Shown piece by piece: positions 12,060 to 21,020 of a stretch of DNA of 64,000 nt. Under the pieces are notes generated by a model. The model was not told where the DNA came from and searched no databases. It saw only the letters and a list, made by a program, of their open reading frames with translations. Source of the DNA: Enterobacter asburiae (lineage in GTDB: Bacteria; Pseudomonadota; Gammaproteobacteria; Enterobacterales; Enterobacteriaceae); contig NZ_JAKCMV010000032.1 of NCBI RefSeq assembly GCF_021440515.1, positions 108,599 through 172,598 on the forward strand, given 5' to 3'. Every line of letters begins with the position of its first letter. Position 1 is the first letter of the stretch. A program made the position numbers and the translations under genes.

Positions 12060-12707
12060 ATAGTGCTTAAGCGTTAGCCGCAGCTCCGGGCTCATTCTGT
12101 CAAGGTTGTTATACAGCCAGCGCAGATAGCCCGGATCTTTATCCGCAATTTCCGACACCGCCTTGCCGCGATATTTGCCGAAGGTGAAGGTCGTCATCAG
12201 CGCAGGGCGGCCGGTAATCGTCGCCATGTCATCCGGCGTCCAGCCCGACGTATTCATGATATCGATCAGCAGCGCCGCGGTGATGTAGCAGTCGTACAGG
12301 GCGCGGTGATGATGCAGCCCTTCCGGGGTTTTAACGCTGAGCTTGCGGGATTTGTACAGCGCCATGTTGCTGTATTTAATCCCCGGCCACAGGCGGCGGG
12401 CCAGCTTCATGGTGCAGATCCACTCGCCGGGCATTTCAGGTAACACGCGGCGGTCAAAGCTGGCGTTATGGGCCACGTACCAGGTGCTGCCGTAATAGTG
12501 CGGGATCACCTCTTCAATCCACGGCTTATCCGCCACCATTGATTCGGTGATGCGGTGGATCGCCATCGCCTGCGGGCTGATAGGGCGATCCGGGCGCACG
12601 AGATGGCTCATGGGGTTGACTATTTTTCCGTCAACCACGTCCACAGAGGCCACTTCCACTATTCCGCCCTGAAGATCGCAAGTTTCGGTATCGATGACGC
12701 GCAGCAT
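12045..12707 (-). CDS. exoX: Exodeoxyribonuclease X (ExoX)
   Basis: Distributive 3'-5' exonuclease of the DnaQ/DEDDh family that acts in mismatch and recombination repair. The 220-residue length matches E. coli. DEDDh residues are visible: Asp6 and Glu8 in VIDTETC, the HNASFDRR motif and HHRALYD. The C-terminal [13 protein letters not shown] segment is typical of the ExoX group. It lies just downstream of yobB on the same strand with 24 bases between, probably one transcript with holE. Confidence 0.97.
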   Translation of the reverse strand: MLRVIDTETCDLQGGIVEVASVDVVDGKIVNPMSHLVRPDRPISPQAMAIHRITESMVADKPWIEEVIPHYYGSTWYVAHNASFDRRVLPEMPGEWICTMKLARRLWPGIKYSNMALYKSRKLSVKTPEGLHHHRALYDCYITAALLIDIMNTSGWTPDDMATITGRPALMTTFTFGKYRGKAVSEIADKDPGYLRWLYNNLDRMSPELRLTLKHYLGDA

Positions 12708-12731
12708 TGATCGCTCCTGACCATAAAACGC

Positions 12732-13382
12732 TTAGCCTAATGGAATGATATCGCCTTGCCAACCCCGTCGGTCCCGCGAGCCGGTCAGCAGCAGCTCGCC
12801 CTTATCGGCGCGAACGATAAGCTGGCCTTTCTCATCCCACAGCGCGCTTCCGCTGCGCGCGTTCGCCATCAGCACCGCAATGGCATATTTATGGGCAAAG
12901 CGCTGGAGCGCGCCGATAGACTGCCGCCAGCGATGCTCGCCCACGTCCTGGCTGCTGGTGAACAGCGCCGCCATCGGGTCGAGAATCGGCGTGTCGGCGT
13001 GGGTATCCACGATGGTGAGCTGTTTATCGCCGGGAATAAGGCTGGCGCCACCTCCCTGCGGATAGCGGAGCACCGTGTCGGAGCAGGGGCTGAAAAGCGC
13101 TAACCCCTTCTGGCGCACGCCGCCATCGTCGAGGGTGATACCGGCAATGACCGTAATCTTGTGCAGATGGGTAGCGTTGAGAATGGGATCGAGTTGCCGA
13201 TCTCTCGGCGGTTCGGGCAAATTCGCCTCGCCGGGGCCGGTCAGGGAGAGTTCAGGAAAGACCAGGAGATCGCACCGCTGTCGGGCGGCCTCAACGATAA
13301 ACCGCAAATGGTGCGCAACGTGCGCGTCCACACAGCTATCCTGGCGGACGTACTGGGCAGCAGCAATATTCCATCGAGACAT
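12732..13382 (-). CDS. yobB: YobB, nitrilase-superfamily protein lacking the usual nucleophile cysteine
   Basis: A 216-residue member of the carbon-nitrogen hydrolase superfamily, homologous to E. coli YobB of unknown function. The N-terminal half is typical: WNIAAAQY, then FPELSLTG with the general-base glutamate and a following lysine region (PGDKQL). Nitrilases normally carry their cysteine after this lysine in an ICYD-like strand; here the corresponding strand reads AIAVLMANARSG, and the three cysteines present all lie earlier. The active site therefore looks incomplete. The ATG at 13382 has AAGGAT upstream and the following MSRWNIAAAQY matches the family start. Confidence 0.85.
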   Translation of the reverse strand: MSRWNIAAAQYVRQDSCVDAHVAHHLRFIVEAARQRCDLLVFPELSLTGPGEANLPEPPRDRQLDPILNATHLHKITVIAGITLDDGGVRQKGLALFSPCSDTVLRYPQGGGASLIPGDKQLTIVDTHADTPILDPMAALFTSSQDVGEHRWRQSIGALQRFAHKYAIAVLMANARSGSALWDEKGQLIVRADKGELLLTGSRDRRGWQGDIIPLG

Positions 13383-13492
13383 TGTGACATCCTTATACAC
13401 AGAGTCGCAGGGAGTTAAGAATACACCTAATTTTATAAGGGTATTCCTATATTGCCACACTACACGTAAGGAAATGTAACACTCGATTAAGG

Positions 13493-13723
13493 TTACTTAA
13501 CTTTCGGTTCCCAGGGTAAACGCGACAGATTCACCGAGGCCAGGCGGTGGGCGATTAACCGCTCGCGAAACCAGTCGCGCAGATGGGCAGGCTGTTCGCG
13601 CTCTACCACTTCGGCAATTACAGGCATGTTGTAGCGCTCTTTAAACGCAACGCCCGCAGCGGCAAGATCGACATTGACTTTGTCCATCTCGTCCTGAGGA
13701 AGGGCGGCCAGATTTGTCTTCAT
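13493..13723 (-). CDS. holE: DNA polymerase III theta subunit (HolE)
   Basis: Small subunit of the polymerase III core that binds and stabilises the epsilon proofreading subunit. The 76 residues match E. coli HolE in length and nearly in sequence ([20 protein letters not shown] and the C-terminal [13 protein letters not shown]). The start at 13723 is preceded by GGAGAAGGA; in-frame sequence further upstream does not resemble the family. It precedes yobB and exoX on the same strand. Confidence 0.97.
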   Translation of the reverse strand: MKTNLAALPQDEMDKVNVDLAAAGVAFKERYNMPVIAEVVEREQPAHLRDWFRERLIAHRLASVNLSRLPWEPKVK

Positions 13724-13860
13724 TTCCTTCTCCTTTTTTTGCGGCGGCAACGTTACCGCGATTATACGACGCTGACAAGCAGGCGCAGGATGATCCTCGA
13801 CTCGAATATTATACAAGGTTATCCTCTGTCCTATAGACATAACAAAAAGGAATGATTGTG

Positions 13861-14235
13861 ATGACTTTTTTCTCAACCCGTACCGCCTGCGCGCTGGCTT
13901 TTGTCGTTTCAACGCTAGCGGCACCTTCCGTACTGGCCCATGCGCATCTTAAACAGCAAACGCCCGCCGCTGATTCACAGGTCGCCGCGGCGCCTAAGAC
14001 GTTAACGCTGAAATTCTCCGAAGGCATCGAACCGGCGTTCAGCGGCGTCACCGTGACCGACGGGCAGCAGCAGACCGTAAAAACGGGCGCCATCGCGCTC
14101 GATGAGCAGGACAAAACGCGGGTCACCGTTCCGCTGGCTCAGCCGCTTAGCGCGGGGACTTATCTTGTCAAGTGGCACGTGGTGTCTGTTGACGGCCACA
14201 AAACCAAGGGCAGCTACCGTTTCAGCGTGAAATAA
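13861..14235 (+). CDS. yobA: YobA, CopC-like periplasmic copper-binding protein
   Basis: A 124-residue CopC-domain protein. A signal peptide ends at VLA, and the mature form begins HAHLKQQ, placing the N-terminal histidine that serves as Cu(II) ligand in CopC proteins. The C-terminal [17 protein letters not shown] is the family signature. The ATG at 13861 is preferred over an in-frame ATG at 13852 because AAGGA lies at proper distance only from the later one. It is followed after one base by yebZ, so the two form a copper-handling unit like CopC-CopD. Confidence 0.95.
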   Translation: MTFFSTRTACALAFVVSTLAAPSVLAHAHLKQQTPAADSQVAAAPKTLTLKFSEGIEPAFSGVTVTDGQQQTVKTGAIALDEQDKTRVTVPLAQPLSAGTYLVKWHVVSVDGHKTKGSYRFSVK

Positions 14236-14236
14236 C

Positions 14237-15109
14237 ATGCTGGCGTTGAGCTACGTCGCCCTGCGATTTGTGCATTTTGCCGCGCTGATGCTGATCTTCG
14301 GCAACGCGTTTTACAGCGCCTGGCTTGCGCCCACCGCGCTGCAACGGCTTATGACGCGGCGCTTTCAGCAGCAGCAAAAAATAGCCGCGCTGGTCAGCCT
14401 GTTTTCGGCGCTGATGATGTTTGCGCTTCAGGGCGGATTAATGGGAAACGGCTGGGGCGATGCTGTGCGCCCGGATATCTGGAAGATTGTCGCGGGCACG
14501 CAGTTTGGTAGCGTATGGCTGTGGCAGATAATCCTGGCCTTTATCACCGCCGCCGCCACGTGGATCGCCCCGCAAAGAGGCGCACGTCGGCTCCTGCTGC
14601 TGGCGATGGGGCAATTTCTGCTGCTGGCAGGCGTTGGTCACGCGGCGATGAACGAAGGTGTAGCGGGCGCGTTGCAGCGCACCAGCCATGCGGTTCATCT
14701 GGTGTGTGCGGCGACCTGGATCGGCGGGCTGTTGCCACTGCTCTACTGCATGACGCTCGCAAAAGGGCGCTGGCAGGGGGCGGCTATCTACACCATGATG
14801 CGTTTCTCCCGCGTGGGGCACTATGCGGTGGCGGGCGTGATCCTCACCGGTATTATCAACGGGCTCTTTATCGTTGGGCTAAACGCCCCCTGGCGGACCG
14901 GATACGGCCAGCTGCTGTTGTTCAAATGTGCGCTGGTGGCGATGATGGTAGCAATTGCGCTGACGAATCGGTATTTTCTGGTGCCACGCTTTGGCGCAAA
15001 CGCCGGGCGAGAACAACACATATTTATCAGGATGACACAGGCAGAGGTTGTGCTGGGCGCGCTGGTACTGGCAACGGTCAGTCTGTTCGCGACCTGGGAA
15101 CCCTTCTGA
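14237..15109 (+). CDS. yebZ: YebZ, CopD-like copper-related inner-membrane protein
   Basis: A 290-residue membrane protein of the CopD family with about eight hydrophobic segments, the same length as E. coli YebZ. Histidines in [24 protein letters not shown] and [15 protein letters not shown] are placed as expected for CopD metal ligands. It probably works with YobA in copper movement across or at the inner membrane; the exact direction is not known. It is the second gene of yobA-yebZ-yebY. Confidence 0.95.
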   Translation: MLALSYVALRFVHFAALMLIFGNAFYSAWLAPTALQRLMTRRFQQQQKIAALVSLFSALMMFALQGGLMGNGWGDAVRPDIWKIVAGTQFGSVWLWQIILAFITAAATWIAPQRGARRLLLLAMGQFLLLAGVGHAAMNEGVAGALQRTSHAVHLVCAATWIGGLLPLLYCMTLAKGRWQGAAIYTMMRFSRVGHYAVAGVILTGIINGLFIVGLNAPWRTGYGQLLLFKCALVAMMVAIALTNRYFLVPRFGANAGREQHIFIRMTQAEVVLGALVLATVSLFATWEPF

Positions 15110-15123
15110 CAAGGTTAAAACAT

Positions 15124-15462
15124 ATGAAAAAGACACTGCTTTCGCTTTTACTGCTGACCTGTACGGGAAGCGCGCTGGCTGCGCCACAGGTGATTACGGT
15201 CAGTCGGTTTGAAGTGGGTAAAGAGAAATGGGCGTTTAATCGTGAAGAGGTGATGCTGACCTGCCGTCCTGGCCACGCGCTGTATGCCATTAACCCGAGC
15301 ACGCTGGTGCAGTATCCGCTCAACGATGCCGCGCAGCAGCAGGTCGACAGCGGTAAAAGCAGCGGCACGTCCATTAGCGTGATCCAGATTGACGATCCGG
15401 CAAACCCGGGGCATAAGATGAGTCTGGCACCCTTTATTGAGCGCGCCGGGAAGCTCTGCTAG
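15124..15462 (+). CDS. yebY: YebY, secreted DUF2511 protein
   Basis: A 112-residue protein with a clear signal peptide ([19 protein letters not shown]) followed by the DUF2511 domain. Two conserved cysteines (MLTCRPGH and the C-terminal KLC) probably form a disulphide. It is the third gene of the yobA-yebZ-yebY operon and ends at a strong terminator. The function is not established; the operon context suggests a link with copper. Confidence 0.94.
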   Translation: MKKTLLSLLLLTCTGSALAAPQVITVSRFEVGKEKWAFNREEVMLTCRPGHALYAINPSTLVQYPLNDAAQQQVDSGKSSGTSISVIQIDDPANPGHKMSLAPFIERAGKLC

Positions 15463-15481
15463 CCATCGGGTTTCCAATAAT

Positions 15482-15519
15482 AAAAAACCGCAGTTGCTTG
15501 TGAAAGCACTGCGGTTTTT
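15482..15519 (+). terminator. Intrinsic terminator after yebY
   Basis: AAAAAACCGCAGT pairs with ACTGCGGTTTTT across a loop that itself contains the small inverted repeat GCTT/AAGC, and the T-run is present. Confidence 0.88.
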
Positions 15520-15591
15520 CAGTTTATATGATGCTGTTACGCTTTTTTTCAGACCACTTTTGCTGTGGACTGGAAAACCTGGCGCGGTCAT

Positions 15592-15598
15592 CTATTCT
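15592..15598 (+). promoter_or_regulatory. -10 element of the sdsR promoter (sigma-S type)
   Basis: CTATTCT followed by TAA lies seven bases before the expected SdsR start. In other enterobacteria this promoter is strictly sigma-S dependent, and the extended C-TAT form fits that preference. Confidence 0.65.
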
Positions 15599-15604
15599 TA
15601 AAGT

Positions 15605-15710
15605 GCCAGGCGATTTTAGCCTGCATTAATGCCAACTTTTAGCGCACGGCTCTCTCCCAAGAGCCATTTCCCTGGACCGAATACAGGAATCGTATTCGGT
15701 CTCTTTTTAT
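15605..15710 (+). ncRNA. sdsR: SdsR (RyeB) stationary-phase small RNA
   Basis: The sequence matches the known SdsR RNA along its whole length: AGGCGATTTTAGCCTGCA 5' hairpin, the unpaired CCAACTTTTAGCGCACGG region, the GGCTCTCTCCCAAGAGCC hairpin, and the terminator stem CCGAATAC/GTATTCGG followed by CTCTTTTT. SdsR is an Hfq- and ProQ-linked trans-acting RNA made in stationary phase; reported targets include ompD and mutS. Its position directly after yebY is conserved. The last 27 bases double as the left attachment site of the prophage, and because the repeat restores them the RNA stays intact. Confidence 0.93.
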
Positions 15711-15713
15711 CTG
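15684..15713 (+). repeat. attL, 30-bp core shared with attR
   Basis: From CAGGAATCG to TTTTATCTG, identical to 24406-24435. It covers the 3' arm of the SdsR terminator, so integration preserves the small-RNA gene, much as tRNA-targeting phages restore the tRNA 3' end. Confidence 0.92.
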
Positions 15714-15742
15714 TATTCTATTTCAGTCACTTACGGCGCTCC

Positions 15743-15770
15743 GTCCGAAAATGTCCTAAAATTGTCTGAA
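15743..15770 (+). repeat. Three phased heptamers next to attL (possible integrase arm sites)
   Basis: GTCCGAA at 15743, GTCCTAA at 15753 and GTCTGAA at 15764 are direct repeats spaced 10 and 11 bases. A matching set lies before attR. Helical spacing and position suggest arm-type binding sites of the integrase. Confidence 0.6.
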
Positions 15771-15841
15771 CTTCAATATCCGGCATTTCCCGTTATACCA
15801 TACCGTTTTTAACATTCACAATTCATTTACACGCAAATTTT

Positions 15842-16413
15842 TCAAATCATCACGTATTCTTTTTTCCTGCTGTCCAGGTACTTTGTGGTCATTTTCTCTG
15901 ACTTATGACCGAACAGCTGCTGAACAAATTCCTTCCCAAACTGCTTCTTGTACATCCTCCCGGAAAGGCTCCGGATCTCATGAAATGACGGCGGCCTGTC
16001 AGTAAACTCCAGTCCTGAAAAATTTCTCGCTTTTACAAAACCTTTTGTCAGGCTATCCAGATTTATACTGCCGTCTACACTGTTTTTCCGTAGCCCTGGG
16101 CTTATCAAAAAATCGCACCGGCTAACCAGGCGGCAGCGGTCGATCACGGTCGACAGTCGCAGGCCAGATTCTTTGAGCGTCAGTGATAACGGTATGGCCA
16201 GACAGGCCCCGGTCTTCTGCTGCTCAACATACAGTCGATCGTCTTTGATATCTGTGAAGCGCATCCGGGCTACGTCTTCTCGCCGCTGGGCAGTGACCAG
16301 CGCCAGATCCATCGCCAGGCCAAACCATGCCGGCATGCGTTCAGCACCTGCGCGCACGGCCACAAACATCTCGTACTCGAGGCGTTCGCGCTGAACCTCA
16401 ATCTTCGGTGCGC
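15842..16413 (-). pseudogene. Phage integrase fragment, catalytic domain of a lambda-type tyrosine recombinase
   Basis: About 190 residues aligned with the C-terminal half of lambda Int. The catalytic set is present: Arg in TAQRREDVARM, Lys in VEQQKTG, His and Arg in SFHEIRSLS, His in LFGHKSEKMT and the nucleophile Tyr in TTKYLDSR. The N-terminal arm-binding and core-binding domains are absent: homology begins at TRAPKIEVQRERL and the frame then runs into antisense sequence of the adjoining tail gene at about 16413. This is a deletion junction, so the enzyme should be inactive on its own. No start codon of its own is left. Confidence 0.88.
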
Positions 16414-16417
16414 GGGT

Positions 16418-17356
16418 ATGGCGACGGCGCAGCGCCTTACCCAATCGGGCGGCCTCTTCGATGACGCGATTGAAAGCATGTTTTCCGCGTTCTCACTCTC
16501 CGGCATCCCGGATTTTATTCAGAATGACGTGCTGGCGGACGCCGCGGCGATGATCGGCGATGTCGCAGATGCGTTCCGGATGGTCGATTCCGGCGTCTCT
16601 GCGGCGATGCGTCTGCTGCAGGGGGATCTGTCGGTCATTCTGATGCCGCCCAGCGCGGCCAGCGATTTTGTGCGTGCACTGCAAAAGGCGTGGCGTGCGG
16701 GTGATCGGCTGACGGGCGATACGTCAGACCTTGTGACGATGATTAAGACGATGTCCGGCGTAACGCTTGATCCAGGGCTGGCGCCACGGGGAACCTGGCC
16801 GACAGATTCCGGTTCTGTAGGGATGCAAAAATCCCGCAGTAATATGGTCGCCGCAGCGATCCGCTCCACGGCGATTAGCACTGCATCCCAGACCGTTGCA
16901 ACACTGGCACAGCCGAAAACCATCGCGGCGCCGCAGGGGCAAGCCGGGAAGGTAACCGGCGGTGCATCGACTAACGATATCATCAATATTTCACATCCCG
17001 CGCTGGACGGTTCGGCCAGTACGACGGTGGAAGACGATCCGCCCACGTGGGATGAATTAACTGAAATTCGCTCGGCTCTGAATTCCGCTATTGATCAGGA
17101 GCAGCTGCGCATCACTGACGATGGGATTTTTCAGCAAATCACTGTGCTCAGAACGGACCTTAACCGTGATATTTCCGCGCGTCTTGCACAGGTGGAAATC
17201 ACTGCTGAGCGCACGCCCCCGGAGGTTCTACCGGCGCTGGTGCTGGCGGCGGGCTGGTATGACGACGCGGCGCGGGAAGTGGACATACTCACCCGAAACG
17301 TGGTTCCCCATCCGGGTTTTGTGCCTGTTAAACCTCTGAGGGTACCGGTCCGATGA
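16418..17356 (+). pseudogene. Mu gp43-like DNA circulation/tail protein, N-terminus deleted
   Basis: The reading frame of 312 residues corresponds to the C-terminal part of the Mu gp43 (DNA circularisation family) protein, normally near 490 residues. It includes a Thr/Ala-rich middle and the end segment PALVLAAGWYDDAAREVDI. The first ATG at 16418 sits at the deletion junction with the integrase fragment and has no ribosome-binding sequence, so it is probably not a true start. The stop overlaps the start of the next gene by four bases, typical of an intact tail operon downstream. Confidence 0.75.
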
Positions 17357-18411
17357 ACAATACTGTTTTTTTACGTGTGAATGGTCGCGAGTGGGGCGGC
17401 TGGACATCTTCCCGCATCAGCGCGGGGATTGACCGGATTGCCCGCGATTTTAACGTGTCGATAACCCGGCAGTGGCCGGGTAGTGATGGTGTGCCGCAGA
17501 TTAAAAACGGCGATCGGGTTGAGGTGATGATAGGCGATGACCTGGTGATTACGGGCTGGGTTGAGGCGTTACCGCTGCGCTACGATGCAACGGCAATCAC
17601 CATGGGGATCGTTGGCCGCAGCAAAACAGCAGACCTTATTGACTGCTCGGCGGGGCCAGCACAGCACAACGGCAAAACTCTTTTCCGTATTGCGGGCGCG
17701 CTGGCTAAACCGTTCGGCGTGGACGTCGTGGACGCAGGTACACCTGCGACTGCAGTCATTGACGCTCAGCCGGAACACGGTGAAACGGTGGTGGAGTGTC
17801 TGAACCGCCTGCTTGGGCAGGTGCAGGCGCTGGCCTACGATGACGCACAGGGCAGGCTGGTGCTCGGTAAACCTGGGGCTGAGAAAGCGGCCACTGCGCT
17901 GGTACTGGGCGAAAATATTCTTTCGTGCGATACAGAGCGCAGTGTCCGCGATCGGTTTTCCAGCTACCTGGTCACCGGCCAGCGCCCCGGCACTGATGAC
18001 GATTTCGGTGAAGCGACTATTGCCGCCATCCGGCAGAGTACAACAGATACCGGAGTGACCCGCTACCGTCCGCACACCGTCCAGCAGTCCGGTACCGCGA
18101 CAACGGACAGTTGCAAAGCCCGCTGTGAGTTTGAGGCGAGACAACGTGCCGCAAAAACGCGTGAAACAACGTACACGGTTCAGGGATGGCGGCAGGGCAA
18201 CGGCGAACTCTGGCGGCCAAATCTTTCTGTCATTGTCTACGACCCGTTGAATGGCTTCGATAACGAGACGCTTGTTATCGCTGAAGTGACATACATCAAA
18301 GACAACAACGGCACCACGTGCGAAATCCGTGTTGGGCCTTCTGACGCATACCTGCCGGAACCGACTGCGCCGAAGAAAAAGAAAAAATCATCGGGAGGCT
18401 CAGAATTCTGA
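17353..18411 (+). CDS. Phage baseplate hub protein, Mu gp44 (P) family
   Basis: A 352-residue protein with the family opening (NNTVFLRVNGREWGGW, then SRISAGIDRIARDF) and the mid-protein GDDLVITGWVE characteristic of Mu gp44-like baseplate hub proteins, which sit at the tail tip. It ends in a lysine-rich tail (APKKKKKSS). It overlaps its neighbours by four bases and one base on either side, as in Mu-like tail operons. It looks intact but has no known promoter left in the remnant. Confidence 0.82.
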   Translation: MNNTVFLRVNGREWGGWTSSRISAGIDRIARDFNVSITRQWPGSDGVPQIKNGDRVEVMIGDDLVITGWVEALPLRYDATAITMGIVGRSKTADLIDCSAGPAQHNGKTLFRIAGALAKPFGVDVVDAGTPATAVIDAQPEHGETVVECLNRLLGQVQALAYDDAQGRLVLGKPGAEKAATALVLGENILSCDTERSVRDRFSSYLVTGQRPGTDDDFGEATIAAIRQSTTDTGVTRYRPHTVQQSGTATTDSCKARCEFEARQRAAKTRETTYTVQGWRQGNGELWRPNLSVIVYDPLNGFDNETLVIAEVTYIKDNNGTTCEIRVGPSDAYLPEPTAPKKKKKSSGGSEF

Positions 18412-18944
18412 TGGCCGGATCTTCTCTTCAGAACATTGTCACGCGCGCGGTTATCACTGCGCTCGATACCGCAAAAAAATGTCAGGCCGTTGGTCTGAGG
18501 TTGATCGCCGGCGAACAAAAAGAAAACGTGGAGCATCTGGAGGCGTATGGCTTTACCTCAGCAGCGCAGGATGGTGCAGAGGCCGTGATGCTGTTTCCTG
18601 GTGGCGACCGTTCCCACGGTGTTGCCGTGGTGGTTGCTGACCGCCGGTACCGCCTGAAAGGTCTGAAACGCGGAGAAGTCGCTATTTACGACGACCAGGG
18701 GCAGTCGGTAACGCTGACCCGTTCCGGGATAGTTGTCAACGGCGGAGGTAAGCCGATTATTTTCACTAACGCCCCAAAAGCCCGTTTCGAAATGGACATT
18801 GAGGCCACTGGTCAGATTAAAGATCTCTGCGACGGCGCAGGCAAAACGATGTCCGCAATGCGCACGACATACAACGGGCATACCCACAAAGAAAATGGCG
18901 ACGGCGGCGGTACGACGGATAAGCCAAACCAACCGATGAGCTAA
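18411..18944 (+). CDS. Phage baseplate assembly protein, Mu gp45 (V) family
   Basis: A 177-residue spike-type protein. An OB-fold region with MLFPGGDRSHGVAVVVADRR and the repeat-like end (GDGGGTTDKPNQPMS) are typical of Mu gp45, the membrane-piercing spike at the tail tip. It starts within the gp44 stop codon (ATGA overlap) and is followed by gp46 after three bases. Confidence 0.82.
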   Translation: MAGSSLQNIVTRAVITALDTAKKCQAVGLRLIAGEQKENVEHLEAYGFTSAAQDGAEAVMLFPGGDRSHGVAVVVADRRYRLKGLKRGEVAIYDDQGQSVTLTRSGIVVNGGGKPIIFTNAPKARFEMDIEATGQIKDLCDGAGKTMSAMRTTYNGHTHKENGDGGGTTDKPNQPMS

Positions 18945-18947
18945 ATC

Positions 18948-19361
18948 ATGATCCTCTACGTAAACGGGCTCCTGAAGGAGTCCACGGATCCACTCGACCT
19001 TTTAACACGTTCTGTCGTTATTTCTCTTTTTTCGTGGCGGCGCGCTGAGAGCGACGACCGAACACCAGACCCCTACGGGTGGTGGGGCGACACCTGGCCG
19101 ACAGTGCAGAACGACCGTATAGGCTCCCGCCTGTATCTGCTGAAACGCCGGAAACTCACCAATAAAACGCCTCAGGATGCCCGCGAGTATATGCAGCAGG
19201 CGCTGGCCTGGATGACCGAAGACGGCGTGGCCGCACGTGTTGACGTAACCGCAGAACGTACCGGGATCGATACGCTGGCGGCGGGGATAACGATCTACCA
19301 GCGTGACGGCACCATTCACAACATTACCTTTGATGACATCTGGAGTGAACTCGATGGCTGA
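18948..19361 (+). CDS. Phage baseplate protein, Mu gp46 family
   Basis: A 137-residue GP46-family protein, recognisable from SLFSWRRAESDD, then YGWWGDTWP, GSRLYLLKRRKLT and ALAWMTEDGVAARVDVTAER. In Mu this is a T4 gp25/W-like wedge component of the baseplate. It overlaps the next gene by eight bases (ATGGCTGA). It appears intact. Confidence 0.85.
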   Translation: MILYVNGLLKESTDPLDLLTRSVVISLFSWRRAESDDRTPDPYGWWGDTWPTVQNDRIGSRLYLLKRRKLTNKTPQDAREYMQQALAWMTEDGVAARVDVTAERTGIDTLAAGITIYQRDGTIHNITFDDIWSELDG

Positions 19362-20433
19362 CAGTCAATTTTCACGGCCCGAACTCCCGCAACTGATAGC
19401 CACCATCCGCAGCGATTTGCTGACGCGCTTCCAGGAGGATGTGCTCTTACGCAGGATGGATGCAGAAGTGTACGCGCGGGTTATGGCCGCATCCGTTCAT
19501 ACTCTTTACGGCTATATCGATTATCTGGCGCGCAATATGTTGCCTGATTTGTGCGATGAGGACTGGTTATACCGTCACGGCAGAATCAAGCGCTGCCCCC
19601 GAAAGGATGCCGTGGCCGCGGCGGGCTATGTGCGCTGGGATGGGATCAGCGGAACGCCGACGCTTCCCGCCGGTACGCAGATCCAGCGTGATGACCAGGT
19701 GACCTTTACCACCACGCAAACCGTGAAAGCGTCAGGTGGCGTGTTGCGCGTGCCGCTGGTGGCGGATAACCCCGGGGCGGCAGGAAATACCGATGACGGC
19801 ATTGCCTTACGCCTTGGCACACCTGTAAGTGGCATCCCGTCAACGGGGTACGAAGACACTGTGACAGGCGGCGATGATATAGAAGAGCTGGAAACCTGGC
19901 GCGCCCGCGTTATGGAGCGCTATTACTGAATCCCTCAGGGGGGGGCCGACCCGGATTATGTCATCTGGGCAAAAGAAATAGCGGGCATCACCCGGGCGTG
20001 GACACTGCGCCATTATCAAGGGATCGGAACCGTGGGCGTAATGGTGGCAACCGGCGACCCGACGCACCCGGCACCGGGCGATGATCTTGTTCAGGCTGTC
20101 CGTAACCATATTCTGCCACTGGCTCCCGTTGCAGGCGCAGGTCTTTTCGTTTTCGCTGCCACTGAAAAAGTTATTCCGATGACGATCGCGCTGGCGAAAT
20201 ATACCGCAGAAATCCGTGCAGCCGTAACCGCTGAGCTGAATTCTCTGATGTTACGTGATGGTGTTCCTGACGGAAAGGTTTACCTGTCGCGTATCAGCGA
20301 AGCGATAAGCCTGGCAACAGGGGAGGTCGCTCACCAGCTGCGTGTGCCGGTTGCAGACGTTGCGCTGGGCTCTACTGAATTGCCCGTTGTTGGCACCATC
20401 ACCTGGGCAACCTATACGGAGGCGAGCAGCTGA
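19354..20433 (+). pseudogene. Phage baseplate protein J (Mu gp47) broken by an in-frame TGA
   Basis: The frame from ATG 19354 (GGAGTG upstream) encodes an N-terminal J-family baseplate segment ending ERYY, then a TGA at 19927-19929, and continues in the same frame as IPQGGADPDYVIWAKEIAG to a stop at 20433. Joined, it gives 358 residues plus the interrupted codon, close to Mu gp47. Homologues carry a residue such as Tyr or Trp at this place. A single base change explains it; no frameshift is needed. The 191-residue truncated product would lack the C-terminal region, so the baseplate could not assemble. Confidence 0.85.
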
Positions 20434-21020
20434 TGGCAATGCAGGATGAGTATGAGCAGCTGCTCTACAGGCTGCTTCCGCCAGGTCCGGCATGGGAGGG
20501 GGAAAACCCGCTAATTGAAGGCCTGGCCCCGTCGCTTACGCGCGTGCACCAACGTGCCGATGCGCTGCTGAAGGAAATCGACCCGGCGCAAACAACAGAG
20601 CTCATTGACCGGTATGAAACCGTCTACGGCCTGCCGGACTCCTGTACCCCGGATGGGGTGCAATCGCTGGTCCAGCGTCAGCAACGTCTGGATGCAAAGG
20701 CTAACGTGGCGGGCGGAATCAACGAACAATTCTACCGTAACCAGCTTGACGCGCTGGGTTATACCACCGCGACGATCGAACAGTTTCAGAACCTCGACAG
20801 CACACCGGACCCGGAATGGGGAGAATTCTGGCGCTATTACTGGCGTGTGAATATTCCGGCTGATGCCAATGTTAACTGGCAGACCTGCACCGGTGTGTGC
20901 AACTCCGCAATCAGAACCTGGGGCGACACGGTTGCGGAGTGCGTAATCGAAAAACTTGCGCCGTCACACACCGTCGTTGTTTTTGCTTACCCGGAAGGAA
21001 CAGACAATGCATCGAATTGA
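20433..21020 (+). CDS. Phage tail protein, Mu gp48/YmfQ (DUF2313) family
   Basis: A 195-residue protein with the DUF2313 opening ([15 protein letters not shown]), then [13 protein letters not shown] and [15 protein letters not shown], as in Mu gp48 and E. coli e14 YmfQ. It is the tail-end wedge or fibre-attachment protein. The start ATG shares its A with the preceding stop (TGATG), and the end overlaps the tail fibre start by 14 bases, so the tail operon order is preserved. Confidence 0.83.
   Translation: MAMQDEYEQLLYRLLPPGPAWEGENPLIEGLAPSLTRVHQRADALLKEIDPAQTTELIDRYETVYGLPDSCTPDGVQSLVQRQQRLDAKANVAGGINEQFYRNQLDALGYTTATIEQFQNLDSTPDPEWGEFWRYYWRVNIPADANVNWQTCTGVCNSAIRTWGDTVAECVIEKLAPSHTVVVFAYPEGTDNASN

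Noticed and set aside
19927..19929. TGA as selenocysteine or programmed read-through
   Set aside because: No SECIS-like hairpin recognised after it, and baseplate J proteins are not selenoproteins; a nonsense mutation is simpler.
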